Assembly: GCF_010183535.1 (NCBI RefSeq) | Contig: NC_071329.1 | Coordinates: 9,982,001 to 10,046,000 of the forward strand | From: Caenorhabditis remanei | Taxonomy: Eukaryota; Nematoda; Chromadorea; Rhabditida; Rhabditidae | Direction of reading: 5' to 3' | Length of the DNA stretch: 64,000 bases | Shown: positions 12,301-24,300 of the stretch, piece by piece | Numbering within the stretch: position 1 is the stretch's first letter | Layout of the letters: each line of letters opens with the position of its first letter | Notes under the pieces: model-generated | What the model saw: only the letters and a program-made list of their open reading frames with translations | The model's database searches: none | What the model was told of the DNA's origin: nothing | Translations under genes and position numbers: made by a program

Positions 12301-15300
12301 TTTAGCAGTTGCACTGATTTCCATTGAAGCTGCTGCGTTGAACGATCCTTTCTCTTTAACCATTTCTTTTTGAACGGTGTGAATCTCCTGATCTGCTTCA
12401 ATTCTGCTGAATTCATCTGATTCGTCAATAGATTCTTTTGTGGCAGCTTTCAAATTTCTGACTTCACTCGCCGCTCTCTTCATTACTAAACTGCTTTCAA
12501 CTTCTTCATCATGTTCTTTCGGTGCATTCAATACTCCCATAACACCTCCAATTTTCACTTCATCATCTCCAAATTCTGCTGTCTCTTCAACTTCCATACT
12601 CTGTGGTAAGCTCTTAATCCACGACTCAATCTGTTCTCTCTTCTCCAAGATCTTTTCTGTCGATGCCACTTCCACTCCAAATTCTCTTTCCACTTCTTCA
12701 ATGCTCTTAGCACGAACCAATGATCCTGTAGCATCACCACTTTGAGCTCTTTTACTTTCTAGACCTACTTCACAATTAACACTAGCACTAGCTACCGTCA
12801 TCGTGGCTGAAGTGACCTCTTTCTGTACTTTTTTAGTTTGAAGGGAAACCTTTGCTCCAATTGGAGGTTTAGCTGTTGTCCAACTTCCACAGACATTCAA
12901 ATCTTTTGATTCAGCAATTGAGGTAGAAGTCAATTCCTTAGGTTTGGTCTTCTGAAGAGATTCAACTGGAACGGAGACTTCTGGTCTTAAAACTCTTGCT
13001 TCCATGCTTGTTTCTCTTTCCACAGAAGCTTTTTGACTCATTGAAATGCTATCGCGTCTTTTTTCGACAAAAGTCTTTCTGGCATTTGATTCCAATGATT
13101 CTGATCTTCTCAATGCTTCTGTTCTGTGAATTGACTCTTCAGAAGGAGCTCTTACTTGACTTGAAGATCTGTAGAGTCTGCTTTGACGTATCGTCATTTC
13201 AGTATCTTCTTCTTGTGGAAGAGGTGGTTGAAGATCTCCAAATGTTCCTCCGAATTGAAGATCTTTCTGACTTTGAGACCTCATAGTTTGACTAACAGTA
13301 TCATCTCTTGATTCTGGATACTTTACTTCGAATGACTCAGAAGCAGTAGCACCTTGAATTTGAACATTCGAATCGGATCGATCGATGGAATAATTCTGCT
13401 GAAGAGTTTCTTGAAGGGAATCTGGAATTTTCTTTTCAATTGTTTCTGCGGAATCTTTCTTCAACTCATGGTCATGACTAATAACTTGTTCACTACTTGC
13501 CCTAGTCGACATTTGTGTTTTTGAAACAGAGATTATCTTATCGGAAACAGTAGTTTTAGCAGCTTCAGATGTGGATACAGTACTCCAGATACCCGATGAC
13601 GTCACTTCTCCAGTTTCTTGCAGAGCCAATGAAAATGCATCAGCATTACACCCAGTGATTGTGACTTCTGCAGCCTTTGGTGCTGGCCTACGATAGTAGT
13701 CGTATTTACTGTCAACTTGAATGTTTGAAGCAGCCATTGTGACAAGATCACAGATAGACATAGTACCGAGTAGCGCTGAGAAACTGGTTACTTCTGAATC
13801 ATTTGGTTTATTCATTTCAGTATATCCAACACAAGTCGTGAATACGCATTCTTGAATATCCATCATCACTTTTGCTTCTCTCGCTTGCTTCAGATCCAGC
13901 TCAGCAAAAGCTTCTTCTTCGGGTGGAGCCTGAATAGTTCCAACCGATTCCATGGTGTTCGCTTCAGCTGGAACAAGCAATGTCAAGTTTCTCACAACAA
14001 GATCTTTTTGAGTGATGGGCATTGTTAGACTACTCCAATCCATTTTCGGAACAATTTCCAGAAGTTTATCCAAACTTTGCTCCGAAATACCAAAACTGTT
14101 TTCAATGATGTCTCGCAGTTCAATGGAAACCAACTTCTCGATTTGTTCTTTTGAACCGAAAGATGCCAATTCAGTATAAATTGAATTCTCTTCTTCGACA
14201 CTTGCCAATGTTGCAAGAGTAGCTTTTTCGAGTTCTCTTGCCTGGAGGATCATTTGAGACGTTTCCTTCTCTTTTCGACTTGACCAAAGACCGTGGACGG
14301 CTTCCTCTGATGTCTCAAAAGCTTCCATCTCAGCATTACTCATCAGTTTTTCAGAAACTTGCTTTTCGGTATTGAATTCTTCAACTTTCCGATAGAAACC
14401 TTGAGTCATAGTTTCGATTTCTGAACTAGCTGCTGGTGCAGTCAAATCACAAACAGCCATTGTCTTCAGCATTGTTTTGTGAAGAAGTCTCTCATCTGAT
14501 TCCATCATTGAAAGACAAGAACTAGTTGAGATCGCATTGTCAGCAGCTGCCATTAGATTAATTACAGCATCAGCACGTCTCACTGACGACACATTGGTAT
14601 CAACTGAATGTTGCTGCTCTTCTGGAGCTGTCAAGCACCCGAGTGATCCTTCGAAATTAGGAATTGCACTGAAGTTGATTCTCAGATTTCGGATGATATC
14701 TTCTGTTAGTTGAGTCTCTTCCCAATGCACATTCTCAATGATTCTCTGGAATACTTCCATTTGTTGTTCACTACTTTGGAATGCTTCTTGAAGAATTTCT
14801 TCGGCCGTTGCTTGATTCAAAAGAACTTTTTTCAAAACTTCCATTCTCAATTGAATAGTTTTAATTTCCTCAAGAACTGTCGTATGAACCAAATGGAAGC
14901 TTTGAGAAGTTTTGATAATTTCAATGACTCTGTTCACTTCAGTCGACGTTCTTTGTATAGCGAATGTTTGAAGATAATGTCTGAGAACATTCACATAATC
15001 TTGAGTTGTCGTGATTGAACGGTTGGTTTCTGGAAGTTGAATCGAGAAGTCAAGTACGGATTCTTCAGAAGTTGGAAGTGGGACGTTCTCTCGAACGATG
15101 TTCGAGAGATTAACAGATGAAAGAATTGCAACCAAATTGTTGAGAACTATCTTCTCTTTTTCTGATGATTGAGAAAGGTTCGCGGTTATTCCAATTTCAT
15201 AATCAACGGAAGATTTGAAATTGAATAAGAACTGAGCCAATTGTTGATTTCGAATTGTTTTGCCGACTGAGGATTCTTGTTGGACCGAATTAATTAATGA

Positions 15301-18300
15301 CTCAACTGGTGGCAAATTCAGAATTTGAAGATTTTTCGAAAGAGTTTCTTTGACTGTATCAGGAATTTCAGCACTTTGCATTGATCCCAATACTTTCAGA
15401 ATCTTATAGTAAGTCTGGTCACTTACAGCAAATGCATCTTTCACTACTTCTGAAATGTTCATGGTTCCTCGACATTCAGCAACAGAGTAACAATTCAGAA
15501 TACTCTTCAATACTTCAATCTTCCGAATCACAAAGTCAACAGTTTCTTGCTGCGGCCGATCATTGCTCCAGAATCCTTGGACGACGTGTTCTTCTGGTTG
15601 ACGAACATGTTCTTGGATTTTCATGACGGGAGTTATGGAAGTATTCGCTTCGAGGGAATCAGGTTTTTTGTCGAAAGCCGCCTTTTGAATTGCTGTTTTC
15701 AGATCAACAGAAGTGAGAAGTTTCACAAGATTTGACAATGTTGCTTTCTCCTCCTCACTGTTTTCACTCAACAAACTACTTTCCAGTAGAATACTGCTTA
15801 TTTTGAAGGTATTTTCAATTTCCACTCGTTGTTTTTCTGCCATTGAAACTTCCGAATGTTCGATTTCTTCTGGTTTAGAGACGAGATGACCAAGAAGAGT
15901 ACTCAGATTTGAAGTTGCCACATATTTCACATTTGCTGATAGAATCGCTTTTTGCCTCGATGTCAACTTGATTTGACTCCAATCAGATTGTTCTAGATAA
16001 AAGAATAATTGATTCAAAGTCTCATCAGAGACCGAGAAAGCTGCCTTGACGACATCTCTGGTAACGTCTCCGAAGATCACTTCCGAGTTTTGATTGAATA
16101 TTTTTCTACGGTAATCCAAAGTTAACGAAGTGCTCACTTGTTTAGCTGCAGAAACAACAAATTCTGAAGTTAATGTCGATAGTTTTTGAGCAATAGTTGA
16201 TATGGTTGCTTCAGAGAGTTGAGATGTATTCCAGAATGATTGAATCGACTCTTCGGTAGTCTCTGGAACAACTCTATCAAGTAGAATTCTTTGTGGAATT
16301 TCGAATTCTTTCATCGTTTCTTCAGACATGTTTGGTTGAGCGAGTTGAACAGCTTGAGATATCAAATCTCCCAAATTTTCCGAAGTAATCAAAGATATTA
16401 CATTTGAAATTTGAGCTCCGCTGTGCTCGTTTTTCCTTGAAAATGTTGATGAATTGTCAATAGATTGTTCCAGTGTTTTCTGAAGATTCAATAAAAAGGA
16501 AACATGTTGTTTTTCAGAAAGAACTGTGGAAATCTCTTGATTTTCTTCTGGTCGACCGATCAAATTTCCAAATACATTCGGAACATCAGCATTCACTATT
16601 CTCAAATTAGCCAACAAATGCTCTCTTTCACTCGATGGAATCTCAATTTCACTCCAGTGGACTTCATTCAATGCACGGAAAGTTTCATTCATTTGCTCAT
16701 TGGAAATTCCAAATGCGGAACACAAAATCTCTCGCGGAGTCAATCGAATTGAGTGCAGAGCTGCAAGACTTTGGGCAGTAGCCATGAAATCTCGATGAAC
16801 TGTTTCACTAACAAGGGAAGCTGAGAATGTTTTCAACATTGCATGAATCGTTTCGATCTTTTCTTTCATGAACATTTCTTGCTTCTCAGTCGAACTTGCA
16901 GAACTCCAGAATCCTTGAACTTGTTTTTCTATTGGTTCACGAAGACGTTCAATCATAGTTTGAGAATTTGGAGATTTCAATAAAAAGTCGACATTCCCTT
17001 GTTCAGATGATTGATGATGAAGTTTGAAGTCAGACGAAGAACTGCTCATTGAAGTTAAGTCATTCGATACAATGATCTCAGATACCTTAATGATAGCTGA
17101 CTTTTCATTTTCCGGTAACTTTTGAAGTGTTGCATCTCGAGAAATTACTGATTGAACCGCAGATTTGACATTTGAAACTAGATAAATGTTTCTCTGTTCG
17201 ACAAACTTCTTTTCCGTTGTTCCAGATTGTGGTTCGGGTGCACTCAGCTTTCCAAGAATACTGTCACAATCGAAATTTGGTTCAGCAAGAACTCTGATGT
17301 TCTGAGAAACAGTTTGCTGCTCTTTCTCTTGTAATGAAATATCCGTCCATTCAATTTTCGAAAGAGTTTCAAGCGCATTTTGAACCGTTTCACTGGTAAT
17401 TCCGAATGCTGAACTGATGATTTCTTTTGTTGAACTTCCAAAGTTTTTCATTAACTCAACATTATTTTCTGCTCCTTTCAATTCAGTTTCCACAGATTCA
17501 GAGGCAACTTGCATAGCCAGCATCTTCATTGCATCGTATTTAGAGTGTAACTTCTGTTTTACAACGAATGATGTTTTTTCTTGTGGTGAAGAAGTACTCC
17601 AGAAGCCTTGAATTCTTTCTTCGACTGGTTCTCGCAGATGTTGTTGCAAGTACATGGATTCTGGAGTTCCGAGAAGAATTTCTGTGTTTTGGAGATCAGA
17701 TGAGTTCTGTTTTAAACCAAAGGAACTAAGTGTACTTGTCATCGATGTCAAATCATTTGGAACTACAAGTCTAGCGATCTTGGTGATGACGGCTTTCTCT
17801 TCAGCTGGCAACTTTCGTAGTTCCGAATCATTGGATATAACAGATTCTACGGCGGAGTTTATTCTGGAAACTACTTCAATTATTCTCGAATCAGCAAAAG
17901 ATTTCTCCGTAGAAGCTTCTTGAGATTCCGGTGGATTGAGTATTCCGAGAATACTGTCACAATTAAACGTTGGCTCGGCAAGTACTCTGACATTTCTCGA
18001 AATTGTTTGATGTATTTTCTCTGGTAACGAAATTTCATTCCATTCAATTTTTCTCAAAACTTCGAGTACCGTCTGAACACTTTCACTTCTGACACCGAAT
18101 TCAGCTGTGACGATTTCTCTTGCCGCCTTATCAATAACTTTGATAGACTCAGCATCTGGTTCTGAAGCCTTTATGTTCTGATTCACAGTTTCAGAAATCA
18201 TTTGACTAGCGATCGTCTTCAGCGTTTCATACATTGTATCCAATTTCTGTTTGACAACGAGTGATAATTTTTCCTGCGATGAAGCAGTGTTCCAAAATCC

Positions 18301-21300
18301 TTGTATTTGGTTTTCAATCGGTTCACGAAGATGTTCAATCAGGGTTTGAGAGTTTGGAGATTTCAATAAAAAGTCGACATTCCCTTGTTCAGATGATTGC
18401 TGTAGAAGTTTGAAGTCAGACGAAGAACTGCTCATTGAAGTTAAGTCACTCGATACAATGATTTCAGATACCTTTATGATAGCTGACTTTTCATTTTCCG
18501 GTAACTTTTGAAGTGTTGCATCTCGAGAAATTACTGATTGAACCGCAGATTTGACATTTGAAACAAGATAAATGTTTCTCTGTTCGACAAACTTCTTTTC
18601 CGTTGTTCCAGATTGTGGTTCGGGTGCACTCAGCTTTCCAAGAATACTGTCACAATCGAAATTTGGTTCAGCAAGAACTCTGATGTTCTGAGAAACAGTT
18701 TGCTGCTCTTTCTCTTGTAATGAAATATCCGTCCATTCAATTTTCGAAAGAGTTTCAAGCGCATTTTGAACCGTTTCACTGGTAATTCCGAATGCTGAAC
18801 TGATGATTTCTTTTGTTGAACTTCCAAGGTTCTTCATTAACTCAACATTATTTTCTGCTCCTTTCAATTCAGTTTCCACAGATTCAGAGGCAATTTGCAT
18901 AGCCAGCATCTTCATTGCATCGTATTTAAAGTGTAACTTCTGTTTTACAACGAATGATGTTTTTTCTTGTGGTGAAGAAGTACTCCAGAAGCCTTGAATT
19001 CTTTCTTCGACTGGTTCTCGCAGATGTTGTTGCAAGTACATGGATTCTGGAGTTCCGAGAAGAATTTCTGTGCTTTGTGGAGCAGATACGGTCTGTTTAT
19101 AACCAAACGAGTTTGAAGTACTTGTCATCGATGTCAAATCATTTGAAACTACAAGTCTAGCTATTTTGGTGATGACGGCTTTCTCTTCAGCTGGCAACTT
19201 TCGTAGTTCCGAATCATTGGATATAACAGATTCTACGGCGGAGTTTATTCTGGAAACTACTTCAATTATTCTCGAATCAGCAAAAGATTTCTCCGTAGAA
19301 GCTTCTTGAGATTCCGGTGGATTGAGTGTTCCGAGAATACTGTCACAATTAAATGTTGGCTCGGCAAGTACTCTGACATTTCTCGATATTGTTTGATGTA
19401 TTTTCTCTGGTAATGAAATTGCATTCCATTCAATTTTACTCAAAACTTCGAGTGCCGTCTGAACACTTTCACTTCTGACACCGAATTCAGCTGTGACGAT
19501 TTCTCTTGCCGCCTTATCAATAACTTTGATAGACTCAGCATCTGGTTCTGAAGCCTTTATGTTCTGATTCACAGTTTCAGAAATCATTTGACTAGCGATC
19601 GTCTTCAGCGTTTCATACATTGTATCCAATTTCTGTTTGACAACAAGTGATGACTTTCCTTGCGATGAAGCAGTGTTCCAAAATCCTTGTATTTGGTTTT
19701 CAATCGGTTCACGAAGACGTTGTAAAAGCGACTGCGAATTCTTTGAACAAAGAAGAATGTTTGCATTTTGATTACGTGTAATTCTTTGTTGGAATCCAAA
19801 TGTTTCTGAACTACTGCACAGGGATGTCAAGTCATTCGAGACAACTAATCCAGCCATATTTGTGATAACTGCTTTCTCTTCAGAAGGTAATTTAACAAAC
19901 ACTGAATCACTGGAAATCGCAGATTCAACAGCTGATTTGACATGAACCACAATTGATGCTTTCCGTTTTTGATTCAGAAGCATATCAGCACTTTCTGATT
20001 CCTGTTCTGGAGTATTCAGTTGTCCTAATATACTGTCGCAGTTGAAGTTTGGTTCAGCAAGTGCTTTGATATTCTTGGTGAGAATACGATGTTCCTTTTC
20101 TGGTAACAAAATATTACTCCATTCAACTTTTGCCAAAACTTCCAATACTTGTTGCACATTTTCATTTGATATTCCAAATGCAGCTTGAACAACTTCTCTA
20201 GTTGGCAGTACGACACTCCTGAATGACGCAAGGTTTTCTTCATTTCCAGCCAATTCTCTGTTCACAGACAACGTTGCCATCTGGATTGCAAGAGTCTTCA
20301 TGGATTGGTGTACAGTTTCCAATCTCTCTTTGACAACAATTGCAACTTTCTCTTGTTCATTCGCGGTATTCCAAATTCCATGGAAAAGTTCTTCAGATGA
20401 TTCTCTTATCTTCTCTGTCAAACTTTGCTGGTTCGTCTGTTTTAAAACTCTTCTGGCTTCTGAAAGTTCGAAAACGTTGTTGAATCCAAACGATGATGAT
20501 GTAGATTCAGAAGACGTTGTGAGGTTATTTGAAGCCATAACACCAATAATGTTGCTGAAGATAGCTTGTTCCTCCTCCGAAATTCGATGCAGAGAAGAAT
20601 CAGAAGTTACTGATGAATTGAACGATGAGATCACATTGAGAACACATTTGGCAGTATTCAAATGGCGGAATTCTTTATTAACAGAAGCATCTTCGGTTTT
20701 AGGAGCTATAAGTTTTTCAAGAATTCCAGACGACTGGGCTGAAGTTGAAGCAAGAGCTCTGACATTTGCCGAAATATTTGAATGAACTGACTCTGCTAGA
20801 TTAATTTCACTCCAATCTATGTTCTCAATAAGAGATAAAAGTTGATCTACAGATTCGGATGAAATTCCGAATGCAGCTTGAACGACTTCTCTCGGTGACA
20901 ACTTCACGTAATGATGCCCGACAAGACTTTGATGCTCTTTTCGGATATCATGACTGAGGCTTTCAGTAACTGTTCTGATAGCATGAGTTTGAAGAGAATG
21001 ATGAATACTTTTCAGTTTCTCACACACAATTGCTCCCACTTTTTCCTGTTCTGAAGCCGTATTCCAGAAACCTTGAACCACTTCTTCACTGCTTTCACGG
21101 ATTTCTGACTTCAAAATAGTCAGGTTCTTGGCAACAAGTTTCCGGCTGGCTTCCAATTGCTCTTGAGCTTCAGAATAATTGACTTGAACAGTTTGACTTA
21201 CTGATGATGTTCCCATTGTACTCAAATCTTGAGTAGATATTATCCCAACAAAATTTGTGAATGTTGCTTTCTCTTGTTCTGGAATTTTAGAGAATGTTTC

Positions 21301-24300
21301 AGTTGAGTTTATTGTATTCTTCATGGCCGCAGTAACATCCAATACAACCTTCGATTGTTGTGCCTGACGTATTTTTAAGTCAGCAGATTGTTCTTCCATT
21401 TTCGGTGCTTTCAGTTTACCAAGAATATTTGAACATTCATATGAAGATGGGGCAAGACATTGAACATTTTTCGAAATAATGGAATGTTCTGGAACGGGTA
21501 AATTGATTTGACTCCAGTCCATCTTTTCCATGATATTAAAGAATTGCTGTATATCACTTTTCGAAATTTGAAATGAAGAGGAGACAACTTCCCGTGGACT
21601 GATGCTCTTGACGCTAACCTCTCCAGAAGTTTCAGCTTCTTTCACGAGATCTTTAGAGATTTCTTCGTTTGCCATGCTTGCTGCCAAGGTATTCAGAGAA
21701 CTGTAGATGGATTCAATCTTCTCGTTCATCAGAATAGCAATTTTTCTTGATCATTTGTTGTTTCCCAGAATGATTCAACTGCCTCAACAACTGGCTCACG
21801 AATCTCAATTCTCAAATTATCCAAGTTTTTAGAAATCAAAATTTTGGAAGCAGAAAGAGATTCTGGGATATCCTGATAGTTTATTGTAGCCGTTGTCAAT
21901 TCAGAAGAAGTGCCAATAGTCGATAAATTGTGGGTAGCAATCACACTAATCAGATTAGAGAAAACTGCTTTTTCCGTATTGGAAATGTTTTTAGAAAAGT
22001 TAGAATTGCTGGAAATTGTTGATTGGAGTGCTACACGAACTGACAAAACAAGAGATGCCTTTCTGATTTCAATGAGTTTCACATCTGTAGACTCATTTTG
22101 TTGTTTCGGAGCACTAAGTTTCCCTAAAATTCCATCACATATCTTTTGTTCGGGTGCCAGTGATCGAATATTGGCTGAAATTGCGGAGTGTTCTTTCTCA
22201 CCAAATTCAATTTTACTCCAATCCATTTTCTCGAGAACTTGGAAAAATTGATCGGTTTTACTTTCGGAAACACCGAATACTTGCGAAACAATTTCTTTCG
22301 GTGTCAACTTCTGAGAACGAGTTATTTCGGCTTTTTGATCAGCTTTCCTCATTCCCAAGGTAGAAGTTTCAGAGATGAATTTGGAAGACTTGACTGTTAG
22401 AGACTGTTTGAAAGTTTCCATTTGATCTTTCAAAGTTTTCACAACTCTTTCCGAATCTCTTTCTCCTTTCCAGAATCCTTGAACAATTTCTTCTCTTGAA
22501 GATGTGAACTTTTTGGATTCGTACTCTCTTCGAGATTCACGACGCATTACACCACTTGTACTCATTTTCTCTTCAGCAACATCATAGAAAATTTCAGTGG
22601 TTGATGAGATATTACGAGGGGCAATCGTTCGTAAATCACATCTGGAGGCACTACTTGTGATGAGTAAACTCATGAATGCGGCTTGCTCTAACTGACTCAT
22701 TGACCCCAATGACACTTCACGAGTTGTCATTTCATCAGCTGAAGCTCTCAATTGAGCAAATACTCTGGATTCAGCACGGTCTCTCAATATTAAATCAAAG
22801 TTTTCTTCCTGCTCTGGTGGTGCCACAATTCTTCCCAAAACACTCGGAATATCAAGTACAACTGGAGAACTTGTCAGTGCTTGAAGGTTAACAGAAAGTC
22901 TCTCTTTTTGTGATTCCATCATTGTGATACTTTCCCAATCAATATCTTCGACGAAATTCAGAAGACGTTCAAGGGAATTCGTTGTGATTCCGAACGCAGC
23001 TGCTACAATCTCTCGTCTGTGAGAAGCAATTTCAGTGGATGTTGATCTAGTGACATCAGCTTTTTGTTGCTGACATGACAGTTCAATATTCGTAAATGAT
23101 GCTGATTTAGTTTTAAGACTCATGCTCTCAGTACTCTTAGCTTTTTGAAGAAGAGTTCTTCTCGTACTTTCTCCTTTTGTTGTATTCCAGAATCCAGTAC
23201 AAACTTCTTCTTGTGAAGCTCTGAGATTGAGAGAAGCACGATCTATCGATGCAGAACGTTTTCTGCATTCAACTGCTGACCAACTCTCTTCCATTTTGAA
23301 TCTTCCTTCAAGACTTGCTTGTCTTTCAAGCGGTGGTTTACCAGTATGGACAACTGACTCTTTAGAAGACGATTTCTTAATGATGGAATACGAAGAACTT
23401 TGCTCCAGTTTGCGGACTCTGCTCTCAAGTGAAGTATCCACTACAGACTTTTTCACTTGTTTGATTCCTTTAGAAATCGCATTCTCATAAGGTTCTTCCA
23501 ACACAACAATCAATTGATTGGCATGCTGTTCCCTTTTCTTGATTGTCACTTTCACCTCGACGACATCAGTCCCTTCAGCCCCGACAACGACATCATCTAG
23601 TTTCAAAAGCTGCTTTTCGATACTGCTCAACTGCTTAGAAACCTGCTGGACTTCCGGCTCTAAGCCGTTCTCATCACTCTCTGGAATGTAGGTAAACTTT
23701 ATTCACTCGGCTAAAAGCCAACATTTATTGAATTCATCTTTTAGAAAGAAACGCAAAAGTTGTGAATAAAGATAAAGATGCGAAAGCTTTTTTAGTCTTT
23801 TTTAGACGAAAACCTATCCATTCCTCACACACTATGTCAGACTAAAACTAAAAAAGGGCAACCAGGCACGAAAGTTAGGAGTAGAAGTTAGAAATTTAGG
23901 GACTTACAAAGACAAAAAAGGATGTTTTGTTGGTTGTTTAGAAACGACTTTGACGATGTGAGCCCCTCTCTACTCATTCACTACTGGGATATTTTGACAC
24001 AAAAAGTAACAGTACGAGACGACGAAAATAATTTCTTAGTATGCTAAAATGGCGTGTTTAGTATTATGTTCACAAATTATCTCCATGTCGTCGCCCAGCT
24101 CAATGTATATCGAACTGGATCTGACGCTGCTACTGGACTCTGTAAGAATACCGAAAGTACCTGGTGCCATGTCATAGAAAGGTTTCAAGTGTCTATTTAT
24201 GTCATCAGAAAGTGTTTTGACAGTCTCAGACCCTCTCTCTCACTCCTTTAAATCACTCACAGCTCCAATTAAATATTCTCACAGTTCAAAAAATGCCGAC

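Larger units (their letters stand above)
14900..23210 (-). repeat. About twelve ~230-residue protein repeats (type A)
   Basis: Units are marked by a G-F-W-[NSK]-[TS] motif at roughly 23190, 22470, 21770, 21065, 20365, 19680, 18985, 18290, 17600, 16905, 16230 and 15570, a spacing of 660-720 bp. Each unit runs: FWxTxSxQEK; an amphipathic helix ([20 protein letters not shown]); [16 protein letters not shown]; KIEWSxIxLPEKEHxTISxN; [22 protein letters not shown]; a helix ending SAVxSxIS; LPxEEKAVIT; and [10 protein letters not shown]. The units look mainly alpha-helical. Degenerate FW/IW motifs continue at about 14,290, 13,590 and 12,180. I do not recognise this as any named domain. Confidence 0.8.
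3359..23680 (-). other. cpna-2: Single 20,322-bp coding exon
   Basis: The exon opens after TTCCAG at 23681-23683 and closes at a GTAGGA donor at 3358-3353. It is open throughout in one register except for a -1 shift near 21,750. Composition is Ser/Thr/Glu/Lys-rich and poor in Cys, Trp, Pro and Gly. It holds both repeat families described separately. No transmembrane segment or known enzyme motif is visible. Confidence 0.85.

Noticed and set aside
21729..21760. Programmed -1/+1 ribosomal frameshift in the giant gene
   Set aside because: No slippery heptamer plus downstream structure was evident; a missing base in a homopolymer explains both the frame and the exon-sum deficit more simply.
3359..23680. 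CRISPR-like or satellite array
   Set aside because: The repetition is protein-coding, in frame and diverged; there are no short identical direct repeats with unique spacers.
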